64,000 bases of DNA from an uncultured Flavobacteriales bacterium (GCA_905480145.1 CAJQPA010000026.1:1-64000); one strand, 5' to 3'. Positions 40,257 to 48,483 are shown, numbered from the stretch's first letter. Notes: generated from the letters alone by a model not told the origin. Numbers and translations are program-made.

Positions 40257-42668
40257 TTATTTATTCTTCACATGTTTTTCTAACCATTGATCTTGTTCCC
40301 ACAATAAGTGTAGAATACTCTCTTTTGATCTATAACCATGGCTTTCTTTCGGAAGCATTACTAGCCTTACAGTTGCTCCCAATCCTTTCAGCGCGTTAAA
40401 ATAACGCTCACTTTGCATTGGGTAGGTTCCAGAATTGTTATCTGCTTCTCCGTGAATCAACAATAATGGATTGTTCATTTTTTCAGAATGCATGAATGGA
40501 GACATTGCGTTGTAAACTTCAGGCGCCTCCCAATAGTTTCGTTCTTCACTTTGAAAACCGAATGGTGTCAACGTTCGGTTATAAGCGCCACTTCTTGCTA
40601 TTCCAGCAGCAAACAAATTAGAATGAGTCAAGAGATTAGCGACCATGAATGCACCATAACTATGTCCTCCACATGCCACTCTATTTCTGTCAATATAACC
40701 TAAATTATCTACCGCATCAATGGCTGCTTTTGCGTTTGAAACCAATTGCTCTCTGAATGTATCATTTGGCTGTTCATCGCCTTCTCCGACGATTGGGAAG
40801 GAAGCATCATCTAAAATAGCGTAGCCTCTAGTCACCCAATAAATCATAGAGCCATAATAAGGGAAGGTAAATTCATTTGGGTTCTTAGTACTTTGACCGG
40901 CACTTGATTTGTCTTTAAATTCAGCTGGATATGCCCATAAAAGCATAGGTACTTTTTCTTTCTTTTCTTTGTCATATCCTACGGGTAGGTATAACGTTCC
41001 TGAAAGTTCTAAACCATCTTCTCTCTTATATTTGATTACTTCTTTGTGCACGTTTTGTATGCTCACGAAAGGATTTTCAAATGCGGTTAATTGGGTTAGT
41101 TTATTCTTTTGAACGTCTCTTAAATAATAATTAGGATACTCTTGTGCGGATTCGATTCTAACGAATAATTGGCCCTTCTTTGCATCGTAACTTCTTAAAT
41201 CCTCGATTTTATCAATGTATTTGGACTGATAGATTCTTTTCGTTTTCATAGTTTTCAAATTGAATTGATCCACAAAAGGAAACTGTCCTTTGTCACTAAA
41301 ACCATCGCCAATTAGGAACGTGTTTCCGTTAACGATAGAAAGCACTTCACTGCCCATTTCATTTCTTTCTTTAACAAATGACCCTGGATCACTGTATTTA
41401 TCTTGGTAACTTCTATCAATAAATTTGACTGGTTTTTGAGAAGCATCTGAAGGGTTGAAAAGGTATGATTTTGTATTCCTAGTATTCCACCAGTAATCGT
41501 GAGCTATTGCGATTGAGTTGGTTCCCCATTCTATGTCATAAACACGCCCGACCGTTTTCACAAGACTTTTGTCTCCTTTGTCATAAGGAGCATCTAATTC
41601 AAAAACTTCATCTCTATATTCGACATTTGTTTCTGGGTTACCTCCATCGAGTGCCATTACATAATAAAGTGTTGCGGGCTTATCACTTCGCCACCTAAAA
41701 TTTCTTTTACCTGTTTTAACAGCCATAAATCCTTGAGGAAGATCTTCAATTAATGGAACATCATTCACCACTTTTATCTTCCTTCCTGTTTTAGAATAAA
41801 CCGTCGCTTTTGAGGGAAATCTATTATAAGGAACCAAATAAGAGAAAGGTCTGCTCACGGTATTGACCAAAATATATTCGCCATCAGGAGAAAAACTCAA
41901 AGAAGTATATAAATCAGCATCGAGCCATTTTTCTTTCGTTCCATCTAATGCAACCTTATAAATCTCAGAAAGCGCCAATTGTTCAAAATTATGTTCATCG
42001 CTTTTGTTTTTCAATAAGTCTTGGTATGTTCTATTTTGAGCCCTCTTGCCGTCATTAACAGAAATGGTTGGCCCAACAGGAACTGCTGTTTTTGTGTCAA
42101 TCAAAGCTTTTTTATTCGTAGGAATTGTTTTGACAAGTATTGATTTACTGTCTTCAAACCAGTTGATCGCGTTGCCAACATTCGCGTTGATGTTAGCGTC
42201 TGTTAATTTAGTTACGCTTGCTTTTTTTACGTCTAGGATCCAAATTTCCACACCTTTCGAAGTTGTGTTTGTTAAGGCTAACTTACTTTCATCTGGCGAC
42301 CAACTGAAGTTGGTTAGCTTACCGTTTTCAGGTAAACCGTCAACCTGTAAGATTTCTGTTTTGCTGCTCTTTAAGCGTTTAATTTTAACGTTATTGAAGT
42401 ACGTGACTCTACTTCCAATATTCGTTTTAGGGTCAATACGCAATCCACCAAGTCTTAATTCCTCTTGAGAAAGTTCTTCAATGGACTTGTAGGCATCACG
42501 GAAAATCAAAATCATATTTTCTTTTTTGTGATCTAAAAAGATACTTGGAGCTCGAGGCACATCAACCAAGTCTAAAATTTCTTGTGGTGGTTTTTGGTAG
42601 ACAATACTTTCTTGAGCACTAACTTTAGTGATTGAGACTAATAGAATAAAAAATACAAGTAGTTTCAT
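40257..42668 (-). CDS. Secreted S9-family (prolyl-oligopeptidase-type) serine peptidase
   Basis: 803 aa from the ATG at 42668. In-frame upstream codons to 42716 lack signal-peptide character, whereas MKLLVFFILLVSITKVSAQ is one. A long beta-propeller (about 60-530) with SPDESKLALTNTTSKG and FSPDGEYILVNTVSRPF blades gates a C-terminal alpha/beta hydrolase. Its catalytic Ser is in GGHSYGAFMVANLL, the Asp in LIHGEADNNSGTYPMQ and the His in LPKESHGYRSKES. The order and motifs fit the S9 group that includes plant glutamyl endopeptidase (CGEP) and bacterial relatives. Likely role: degradation of oligopeptides in the periplasm. Confidence 0.93.
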   Translation of the reverse strand: MKLLVFFILLVSITKVSAQESIVYQKPPQEILDLVDVPRAPSIFLDHKKENMILIFRDAYKSIEELSQEELRLGGLRIDPKTNIGSRVTYFNNVKIKRLKSSKTEILQVDGLPENGKLTNFSWSPDESKLALTNTTSKGVEIWILDVKKASVTKLTDANINANVGNAINWFEDSKSILVKTIPTNKKALIDTKTAVPVGPTISVNDGKRAQNRTYQDLLKNKSDEHNFEQLALSEIYKVALDGTKEKWLDADLYTSLSFSPDGEYILVNTVSRPFSYLVPYNRFPSKATVYSKTGRKIKVVNDVPLIEDLPQGFMAVKTGKRNFRWRSDKPATLYYVMALDGGNPETNVEYRDEVFELDAPYDKGDKSLVKTVGRVYDIEWGTNSIAIAHDYWWNTRNTKSYLFNPSDASQKPVKFIDRSYQDKYSDPGSFVKERNEMGSEVLSIVNGNTFLIGDGFSDKGQFPFVDQFNLKTMKTKRIYQSKYIDKIEDLRSYDAKKGQLFVRIESAQEYPNYYLRDVQKNKLTQLTAFENPFVSIQNVHKEVIKYKREDGLELSGTLYLPVGYDKEKKEKVPMLLWAYPAEFKDKSSAGQSTKNPNEFTFPYYGSMIYWVTRGYAILDDASFPIVGEGDEQPNDTFREQLVSNAKAAIDAVDNLGYIDRNRVACGGHSYGAFMVANLLTHSNLFAAGIARSGAYNRTLTPFGFQSEERNYWEAPEVYNAMSPFMHSEKMNNPLLLIHGEADNNSGTYPMQSERYFNALKGLGATVRLVMLPKESHGYRSKESILHLLWEQDQWLEKHVKNK

Positions 42669-42747
42669 AATGTGTTTAGTTTGTGGATAACGATTGCTAA
42701 AATACGTAAAATCCATTGATAGATGTCAGGAGTAAATATAGGGTAAA

Positions 42748-42782
42748 CAAAAAACCCTCACCGAAAAGGTAAGGGTTTTAAA
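42748..42782 (-). terminator. Terminator downstream of the small beta-barrel gene
   Basis: Minus strand: AAAACCCTTACC, loop tttt, CGGTGAGGGTTTTTT. The stem is about 8 bp plus 3 bp with one mismatch, followed by a T-run. It lies 17 nt after the stop at 42799. Confidence 0.8.
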
Positions 42783-42798
42783 AAGTTGATGATTCGGA

Positions 42799-43353
42799 TT
42801 AAAACTTAAAGACCAAACCTCCATTTAAGGCAGCCAATCCATGTCCTGCTTCAGCATAAACACCAATAGCATCGGTAAAGTAATAACGAATCCCCGCGAA
42901 GACATAATGTCCAAGGGGAAATGCACTAGATGAGTTTATATAAGCATGAAATGCCGTGCCAACTCCTGCATAAACATCCATTTTTGGAATGTCAAATTCG
43001 AAATGATATGCAGCTCTTAAAATCACTGAAATACGATGACTAACGTTTTTGTATTCAGCACCAGCACTAACCCACTTTTCGGAGTAAAGACTGTGTGCAA
43101 ATCCCCCTCCAACTCCAATACGTCCGATGCCCAATATGTCAGTAATGCCTCTTTCGTACATTAATAGAGATGGTCCGATTGTTGTTTTTCTATAGTTGGA
43201 ATTATCAAAAGCAAAGCCATTACCGGGATTGCCCCATGGATCTAAACCATAACCAACGCATACATAATTCCCGCCTTTTTCAAAATCTTGTGCATTTAAA
43301 TTTATACTTAAGATCATAATGACCATTAGCGTAACAAACTTTTTCATTTTCAT
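42799..43353 (-). CDS. Small outer-membrane beta-barrel protein
   Basis: 184 aa from the ATG at 43353; an ATG at 43347 is equally possible and the longer frame to 43380 starts with TTG. After the signal peptide (MKMKKFVTLMVIMILSINLN-AQ) the chain alternates hydrophobic and polar residues in about eight strands, such as GIGRIGVGGGFAHSLY, RISVILRAAYHFEF, MDVYAGVGTAFHAY and AGIRYYFTDAIGVYAEAGHG. It ends in Phe (NGGLVFKF), as expected for a BAM substrate. It resembles the general Bacteroidota Omp beta-barrel family; function unknown. Confidence 0.8.
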   Translation of the reverse strand: MKMKKFVTLMVIMILSINLNAQDFEKGGNYVCVGYGLDPWGNPGNGFAFDNSNYRKTTIGPSLLMYERGITDILGIGRIGVGGGFAHSLYSEKWVSAGAEYKNVSHRISVILRAAYHFEFDIPKMDVYAGVGTAFHAYINSSSAFPLGHYVFAGIRYYFTDAIGVYAEAGHGLAALNGGLVFKF

Positions 43354-43368
43354 TTTTTTTATTTGGCC

Positions 43369-43376
43369 CAAAATTA
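43369..43376 (-). promoter_or_regulatory. -7 box (TAATTTTG) of the small beta-barrel gene
   Basis: An exact TAnnTTTG on the minus strand, 16 nt before the ATG at 43353, giving a leader of about 10 nt. Confidence 0.45.
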
Positions 43377-43419
43377 ACAATTTAAACTGTAAGAATTTGA
43401 TTTTAACATCGTCTTAAAA

Positions 43420-44433
43420 ATGATGCACACCCTTTTAAACATACAATTACTTGTCTTTTTTAGCTTTATCTGTGCTAAATTATATGCAGGTGAATGTGTG
43501 TATGGAAATTGTATTGACGGATTTGGAGTTTACAAAAACGATAACCAAGAAAAATATAAAGGTGAATGGAAAGCAGGAAGACCGGATGGTATAGGAGAAT
43601 ATATAGACAAAGAAGGGGGGGTATATACCGGCCAATGGGAAAAGGGAGAAATGACAGGCTCTGGAGAATATCGTTATGCCAATGGAAACATATATATTGG
43701 CCGTTTTTTGAACTATAAGCCACACGGATTTGGGAAATTTACCTTCTCAAATGGAGATTATTATCAAGGAAATTATCATCAGGGAGTGAAACAAGGTCAA
43801 GGCTTGTATGTTCGAATTGATGGACATAAGTATCAAGGGGAGTGGGTTGCAGGAAAAAAAGATGGAATAGGATCTTTTTATTACCAAAATGGGGATAAAT
43901 ATGTTGGGTTATTTAAGAATGGAGCGAAGAATGGAGAGGGAATATTCTACTGGAAAAAAGGAGGAACATACAAAGGTTCATTTGTGGACGACACCTTTTC
44001 GGGAAGAGGGGTGCGTGTGTATTCCAATGGAAATAGTTATATAGGAGAATATAAAAATGGTGTAAGAAACGGGCAGGGAGAAGTTTTTTTTAAAAATGGA
44101 GATTATTTCAAAGGGAATTATGTCAATAATAAAAGGGAGGGTCATGGAGAATTTAAGTGGTTTGATGGAGGGGTATATAATGGGCAATTTCATCTAAACA
44201 TGTTTCATGGAATGGCAACAAGAATATATGCCAATGGTGAAATTTACAAGGGAAACTTTAGAAACAACAAACGAAATGGTCTAGGAACTTATTTATCAAA
44301 TGACGGCAAGTCGTATTCTGGAGAATGGAAGAATAATCAGAAGCATGGTGAAGGAGTTTGTATTGTAAATTCAAGAAGAAAGATTCAGTGTTATTGGGAA
44401 GAGGACGTTTTGATAAGCCACAAACAGCTGTAA
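43420..44433 (+). CDS. Secreted MORN-repeat protein
   Basis: 337 aa. A signal peptide (about 1-23, ending KLYAG) and two Cys (CVYGNC) precede twelve MORN repeats of exactly 23 residues from about 43 to 325. Each has the form Y-x-G-x-(W/F/Y)-x3-x-x-x-G-x-G-x-(Y/F)-x4-G, for example YKGEWKAGRPDGIGEY. MORN arrays form elongated beta-meanders, known in eukaryotes for lipid or protein binding at membranes and common without known function in Bacteroidota. No enzymatic domain is attached. The protein ends with a short tail containing QCYWEEDVLIS. It probably acts as an envelope scaffold or binder. Confidence 0.88.
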   Translation: MMHTLLNIQLLVFFSFICAKLYAGECVYGNCIDGFGVYKNDNQEKYKGEWKAGRPDGIGEYIDKEGGVYTGQWEKGEMTGSGEYRYANGNIYIGRFLNYKPHGFGKFTFSNGDYYQGNYHQGVKQGQGLYVRIDGHKYQGEWVAGKKDGIGSFYYQNGDKYVGLFKNGAKNGEGIFYWKKGGTYKGSFVDDTFSGRGVRVYSNGNSYIGEYKNGVRNGQGEVFFKNGDYFKGNYVNNKREGHGEFKWFDGGVYNGQFHLNMFHGMATRIYANGEIYKGNFRNNKRNGLGTYLSNDGKSYSGEWKNNQKHGEGVCIVNSRRKIQCYWEEDVLISHKQL

Positions 44434-44462
44434 AACAGAGTTTAAGGCGAGATGTTGAATTT

Positions 44463-44479
44463 TTGGCACAGGGTTTGAA
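44463..44479 (+). promoter_or_regulatory. Sigma-54-like promoter (TTGGCAC-N5-TTGAA)
   Basis: The sequence ttggcacagggtttgaa matches the -24/-12 RpoN consensus at the TTGGCAC element and the TTG of the second element with the correct spacing. The usual GC at -12 is GA. A start near 44490 would leave a leader of about 23 nt before the ATG at 44513. No activator gene is visible in the window. Confidence 0.45.
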
Positions 44480-44512
44480 ATAGTAGGTTAAAACAACTTA
44501 AAAAAAGACACC

Positions 44513-44608
44513 ATGAAAAACGGAACACAAAAATCGACAGCAGTTCAACTTATGTTAAGCGGAAATTTAGAAGACTATTTAATGTTCATTCAAAACACCG
44601 TTAAATAA
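44513..44608 (+). CDS. 31-aa micro-ORF (first of a tandem pair)
   Basis: Encodes MKNGTQKSTAVQLMLSGNLE, then DYLMFIQNTVK. The N-terminal 10 residues are polar and basic, and the rest could form an amphipathic helix (LMLSGNLEDYLMFIQ). It has no signal peptide, and I know no family. Support for its being real: a sigma-54-like site and an A-rich leader in front, a second micro-ORF beginning directly after its stop (TAA-ATG), and an intrinsic terminator 52 nt further on. It lies in a 287-bp gap between the MORN and GNAT genes. Being so short, it could also be chance coding inside a small RNA. Confidence 0.5.
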   Translation: MKNGTQKSTAVQLMLSGNLEDYLMFIQNTVK

Positions 44609-44662
44609 ATGAAAAGAATTTTAGGGTCCTTGTTATACTTAACGAAAGGACATTTAAAATAA
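44609..44662 (+). CDS. 17-aa micro-ORF (second of a tandem pair)
   Basis: Encodes MKRILGSLLYLTKGHLK, a short cationic amphipathic peptide. Its ATG abuts the TAA of the 31-aa micro-ORF, as in translationally coupled pairs. Its stop codon overlaps the left arm of the terminator hairpin. Length alone makes the call uncertain. Confidence 0.35.
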   Translation: MKRILGSLLYLTKGHLK

Positions 44663-44697
44663 AGGTTTTACATCTGTAGATTTAAAACCTTTTTTTG
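44661..44697 (+). terminator. Intrinsic terminator of the micro-ORF unit
   Basis: AAAGGTTTTA (44661-44670) pairs with TAAAACCTTT (44683-44692) and is followed by T's to 44696. It precedes the GNAT gene, so it ends the short upstream transcript. Confidence 0.85.
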
Positions 44698-44720
44698 TGG
44701 TGTTTAATTACCTTTACAAC

Positions 44721-45257
44721 ATGATTACGATACTTAAAGCGGACAAGGGAATTAACGAAGTTGACTTTGATAGAGCCTATGACATTCTAATATATGCTTA
44801 CGCTCAGACTGAGGCAGAAATTTGGGGTGAGAATTATTCGAGAATCAGTAAGGAAGACTTCAAAGAAATTGTAAATTATGGAGAAGTATTCTTGGCTTAT
44901 AAAAAGGAGCAAGTAGTGGGTTGTGTGCGTTTATTTAAAGTAAATTCAGTAACGTTTTCTTTTGGATTGTTCGCAGTAGATTTTAGTATAAAAGGAGAAG
45001 GAATTGGAAGGAAACTGGTTGAATTCATAGAAAAAGAAGCGGTAAAAAGCGGAGCAAGCTTTATGGAAATCGAAATTTTAAAAGCAAGGGACATTCGAGT
45101 TCAATCTAAAATAGACTTACACGAATGGTACACCCGTTTAGGATATGTTTTTTTCGGAACAGATTCTTTTGTAGCTTTAAAACCAATGGAAGCGGAGAAG
45201 GCTGAAAAATTAATCAATCCAACTGTATTTGACCAGTATAGAAAGTCGCTTAGATAA
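44721..45257 (+). CDS. GNAT-family N-acetyltransferase
   Basis: 178 aa from the ATG at 44721; a GTG at 44697 is in frame but sits in the terminator's T-tract. The acetyl-CoA binding core is visible: VFLAYKKEQVVGCVRLF, FGLFAVDFSIKGEGIGRKLVEFIEKEA (motif A, Q/R-x2-G-x-G/A type) and EWYTRLGYVFFGTD. The acceptor is unknown. A TACCTTTA box at 44709-44716 ends 5 nt before the ATG, implying its own promoter. It overlaps the convergent bestrophin gene by 8 bp at the 3' end. Confidence 0.85.
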   Translation: MITILKADKGINEVDFDRAYDILIYAYAQTEAEIWGENYSRISKEDFKEIVNYGEVFLAYKKEQVVGCVRLFKVNSVTFSFGLFAVDFSIKGEGIGRKLVEFIEKEAVKSGASFMEIEILKARDIRVQSKIDLHEWYTRLGYVFFGTDSFVALKPMEAEKAEKLINPTVFDQYRKSLR

Positions 45258-46116
45258 AAACCTCAATCACGTTTGCTTTTATTTTATCGGTAAGAATGTC
45301 TGTAGGCAAATCATTATCATCAGAACCAAAAGGGTCTTCAATTTCTTCTGCCAGCACTTCCATAGAGACAAACACATAAAAAACGAATGTTGCAATAAGA
45401 GCTGAGAAGTAACCAAAATTTGTAACGAACGCCAATGGAAGTGTCATGACATAAATGAAAATAAACTTCTTAAGAAAAAGACTGTAAGAAAAAGGAATAG
45501 GTGTGTTTTTAATACGTTCACATGCCCCGAGACTATCCAAGAAGGCATTTATGTTTCGGTCCAAAATGATAAACTCTTCTTCGGAGATAACTTCTTTTTT
45601 CTTCAATGCTATTACACGTTCGTACATGAGCTGACTAATAGCATTTGGAATATGAGATTTATTGGTCAACTCCATCACCTCATCATTGGTTAAATCCAGG
45701 CTCTCTAGATTCACACCATTCCGCAAATGCTCTTTTGTTGCTGCTGTGAAATTTGGAATCATTCGGACAAAAAAATCACGATCTTCCTCAGTTTTTATTA
45801 TGACGGCTAGCTTTATTGCTAAGTTTCTAGAGTCATTGACCAATTCTCCCCATTTTTTTCGCCCTTCCCACCAGCGGTCGTAAGCCGTGTTGGTTCTAAA
45901 AACAAGTAAAAGAGAAATTACAAACCCAATCAAAGAGTATACAGTTGTAAGCTCAGACAATATGGTTACCGTAGGAAAGAATGTGATTTCTAAAAAAGCA
46001 ATCAAAAGAGTGAAAAGACCCATATAAATAATTTCTTTCCACATGATGCGAATTGTATCACTCTTGTGCACAGCAAATATTAATTGATACCAATTTTTTG
46101 GATTGTATTGAATCAT
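45250..46116 (-). CDS. Bestrophin-family anion channel protein
   Basis: 288 aa. Four hydrophobic segments and the family signature are seen: NPKNWYQLIFAVHKSDTIRIMW near the N-terminus, TVYSLIGFVISLLLVFRTNTAYDRWWEGR with the conserved RTN-x-AYDRWWE motif, LVNDSRNLAIKL, and late PLAFVTNFGYFSALIATFVFYVFVSMEVLAEEIEDPFGSDDNDLP. The acidic E-E-I-E-(D/N)-PFG-x-D-x-NDLP segment corresponds to the cytosolic calcium-clasp region of bestrophins. Bacterial members form pentameric ion channels in the inner membrane. It is convergent with GNAT, with an 8-bp overlap. Confidence 0.92.
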   Translation of the reverse strand: MIQYNPKNWYQLIFAVHKSDTIRIMWKEIIYMGLFTLLIAFLEITFFPTVTILSELTTVYSLIGFVISLLLVFRTNTAYDRWWEGRKKWGELVNDSRNLAIKLAVIIKTEEDRDFFVRMIPNFTAATKEHLRNGVNLESLDLTNDEVMELTNKSHIPNAISQLMYERVIALKKKEVISEEEFIILDRNINAFLDSLGACERIKNTPIPFSYSLFLKKFIFIYVMTLPLAFVTNFGYFSALIATFVFYVFVSMEVLAEEIEDPFGSDDNDLPTDILTDKIKANVIEVFI

Positions 46117-46154
46117 GGTTCTTTTTTTTGGTAAAAATAGTTTTTTGTATCAAG

Positions 46155-46976
46155 CTAAACAGGTTCCAATGCGTGATTTTGTTGTTTTTTTTGGTTTAGA
46201 ATCATTATTCTCATTACAATTCCTGGAAAAAAACGAAGAAAAACAGCTACAAATTTCCCAAATATTGAAAAAACTCTTTTTGATTTTCTGTACTTTATGA
46301 CTTGCATAATTGACTTAGCGACAGTCTTTTGAGGTTGAAGAATAAAGTTCGGTCTTTTTGGTACGGGAATACTATTTCCGTTGGCAGTCAACATGGTTTT
46401 TTCTTTTTCTGACTGAGTAAAACTTAAGTAGCAGATGCCAAAGTGAATTCCGGTATGGCTCAGTTCTATGCTCAATGACTGCCATAATGAACTCAAAGCC
46501 ATTTTACCCATGCTATAGCCAGAAGCTGAAGGCATAGCGTGAAGACCAGCTAAACTTGAGATAAAAATAACGCTGCCCTTTGTTTTTTTCAGAAATGGTA
46601 GCGCCGCTTTCGTTGGGAAAAATGAACCCATAGAATTACTCCTGAACACATTCTCAAATGCTTCTGTTTCGATGCAATCAATTTCATCCTGCATGGTAAT
46701 GCTTCCATTGTTTATTAGAAAATCAATTTGACCAAATGCTTGTATTGTCTTGTCGACAATTCTTTTACAATCTTTTAGCGATGTAATGTCTCCTTTTATA
46801 GCAATTACATTGTGTCCAAGAAGCTTTAATTCTTCCTGTGTCTTTGTTAGTTTACTTGCAGTCCGTCCATTTAAAACAACGGAAGCACCTTTTTTGCACA
46901 TTTCTATTGCCAATGTTTTTCCTATTCCTTGACTTGAGCCCGTTATGATGGCCACTTTATTTTTGAAAGTTGACAT
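46155..46976 (-). CDS. Short-chain dehydrogenase/reductase
   Basis: 273 aa classical SDR. The cofactor loop is AIITGSSQGIGKTLAIEM, with NGRTASKL for coenzyme choice, LINNGSITMQ, catalytic Ser in FISSLAGLHAMPSASGYSMGKMAL and the Y-x3-K pair in YSMGK. The C-terminal 40 residues are hydrophobic and basic (VFSIFGKFVAVFLRFFPGIVMRIMI), suggesting membrane association, as in SDRs acting on lipids. It is 6 nt downstream of the epimerase-like gene, so the two form an operon probably acting on the same or sequential substrates. Confidence 0.9.
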   Translation of the reverse strand: MSTFKNKVAIITGSSQGIGKTLAIEMCKKGASVVLNGRTASKLTKTQEELKLLGHNVIAIKGDITSLKDCKRIVDKTIQAFGQIDFLINNGSITMQDEIDCIETEAFENVFRSNSMGSFFPTKAALPFLKKTKGSVIFISSLAGLHAMPSASGYSMGKMALSSLWQSLSIELSHTGIHFGICYLSFTQSEKEKTMLTANGNSIPVPKRPNFILQPQKTVAKSIMQVIKYRKSKRVFSIFGKFVAVFLRFFPGIVMRIMILNQKKQQNHALEPV

Positions 46977-46982
46977 AAGGCG

Positions 46983-47972
46983 TTAATTTTTAATGTATCC
47001 GTTAGACTTGAACCAATTATAACAGTCTCTAATTCCTTCTTCTATATTCGTTTGGGGTAGATCGAGTTCATTAACCGCCTTACTTGAGTTATAGTAGTGG
47101 TTTTCGCATGAAAGTTGTGCAAGTTCTCCTGTCAGCGTGGGGGTATATTTAAATAGACGACCCATAAATGAATTGACTTTACCCAACGTTTTTACTAGTA
47201 ATGATGGAAGCGCCCGACATGGGGCTGGCTTATTGATAACTACACCTATTTTTTGAAAAATTTCCTTATAGGTTAAGTTTTCATGCCCTAATATATAACA
47301 CTCTCCAATGCGTCCCAAGGTCAATGCGTTTACAATGCCAACCGCCGCATCTTTTACATTGATGTAATTTTTACCGCCAGGTGTATAACCGGGTATTTTC
47401 CCATGCGCCATAGCGTGTATCATAGCTCCAGAACTTGGTTTAGAGTCAAATGGTCCAAGCATGAATGTGGGGTTTACTACAACTGCTCTTAAATTCTTAT
47501 TCTTGACAGCTTGAAGAATAAGATCTTGTCCTCGTTTCTTTGAGTCCATATAATCTAAATTGTATACGTGCCCTTGATATTTGTTGGTTTCATTTCCAGG
47601 GTTGTGAAGCTCTCCTGAGGCAAATGAATTAGCAGTACCCACACTGACTAAACGCTTAACATCATGTTTCAAGCATGCCTTTATTACATTTTCGACCCCC
47701 ATGACGTTCACACTTCTAATGATGTTCGAACGTGTGGGCCAAACGTTCGTGTTTGCTGCACAATGAATGACATAATCCATTCCTTCAGCCGCAGCCACTA
47801 CTTCTTCCTCTGACAGAATATCACCATAGATAATTTGGTTTACTTCTTTAGGAAGAGTAATTGATTTTTTTCCCTTTTCTAAAAATAAAACGATTTCGAA
47901 ATCGCGCTCTTGAAGTTTTCGAATAACGTTACTTCCTAATAGGCCATCGGCCCCTGTGACTAAAACTTTCAT
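46983..47972 (-). CDS. NAD-dependent epimerase/dehydratase (dihydroflavonol-reductase-like)
   Basis: 329 aa extended SDR. The nucleotide loop is VTGADGLLGSNVIRKLQ, then IIYGDILSEEEVVAA, VIHCAANTNVW, SVNVMGVENVIKACL, VSVGTANSFASG, and Y-x3-K in YNLDYMDSKKRGQDLIL. It also has VVNPTFMLGPFDSKPSSG and a C-terminal GIRDCYNWFKSNGYI. The layout matches the HpnA/dihydroflavonol-4-reductase-like group, which acts on sterol, hopanoid or sugar-like substrates. With the co-transcribed SDR it may belong to a lipid-modifying step. An inverted repeat lies directly before its ATG. Confidence 0.9.
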   Translation of the reverse strand: MKVLVTGADGLLGSNVIRKLQERDFEIVLFLEKGKKSITLPKEVNQIIYGDILSEEEVVAAAEGMDYVIHCAANTNVWPTRSNIIRSVNVMGVENVIKACLKHDVKRLVSVGTANSFASGELHNPGNETNKYQGHVYNLDYMDSKKRGQDLILQAVKNKNLRAVVVNPTFMLGPFDSKPSSGAMIHAMAHGKIPGYTPGGKNYINVKDAAVGIVNALTLGRIGECYILGHENLTYKEIFQKIGVVINKPAPCRALPSLLVKTLGKVNSFMGRLFKYTPTLTGELAQLSCENHYYNSSKAVNELDLPQTNIEEGIRDCYNWFKSNGYIKN

Positions 47973-47973
47973 C

Positions 47974-47996
47974 TTCTGAATATTAATTGTTCAGAA
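47974..47996. promoter_or_regulatory. Inverted repeat (TTCTGAA-N9-TTCAGAA) before the epimerase/SDR operon
   Basis: Perfect 7-bp arms begin one base upstream of the ATG at 47972. The position fits an operator or a 5' mRNA hairpin that could control the two-gene operon. No regulator is encoded next to it. Confidence 0.35.
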
Positions 47997-48089
47997 TAAA
48001 TTTAAGCCAAGATTGAGCCTATCACTCTATCGATTTACGCACCAGAAGGTTAATGAGTTGTGATTATCGCAACTGACAAAAGAATGGAT

Positions 48090-48425
48090 TTATACAATTA
48101 AACGTCTTAATGCGTGCATCATGTTGTCTTCGAGAATGTCAAAGTTGCCATCAGAATCAAACAGGTTTTTAATGTCATCCAATAAAACTTGAAGTTCATC
48201 TTTCGAATAATTGTATTTTTCAATGTTGAATAATATCTTTTGAATACTTTGATAGTCATTGTCACCAGCTAATTCTTTGTGAATTTTATGATATTCCTTT
48301 TCTGAAACATAAGACAGAATAATTTCTTTCTCTTCTTCTGATTCGAAAAAATTTGCATTTGCTGCGTAAGACAGCAGATAGGCCTTGAACTCCCGACGAG
48401 ACCAGTCTGATTTTACATTTTCCAT
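48090..48425 (-). CDS. Conserved flavobacterial small protein (TerB-like helical)
   Basis: 111 aa, acidic and all-helical by pattern, with no signal peptide. It begins MENVKSDWSRREFKAYLLSY, followed by ESEEEKEIILSYVSEKEYHKIHKEL, DNDYQSIQKILFNIEKYNYSKDEL and DSDGNFDILEDNMMHALRRLI. The spacing of acidic helices and a D-x-D-G-x-F-D-like end suggests a TerB-like or EF-hand-like fold, but I know no functional assignment. It is a single gene between the epimerase operon and the HAD gene. Confidence 0.7.
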   Translation of the reverse strand: MENVKSDWSRREFKAYLLSYAANANFFESEEEKEIILSYVSEKEYHKIHKELAGDNDYQSIQKILFNIEKYNYSKDELQVLLDDIKNLFDSDGNFDILEDNMMHALRRLIV

Positions 48426-48483
48426 ATTAAAGTGGTTTGACTATTAAGTTAATAAATATTGAGTAAAAAACAAAACCATACTT

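Noticed and set aside
46115-46300. 61-codon plus-strand ORF between bestrophin and SDR
   Set aside because: Most of it is antisense to the conserved C-terminus of the SDR gene, and it has no supporting signals.
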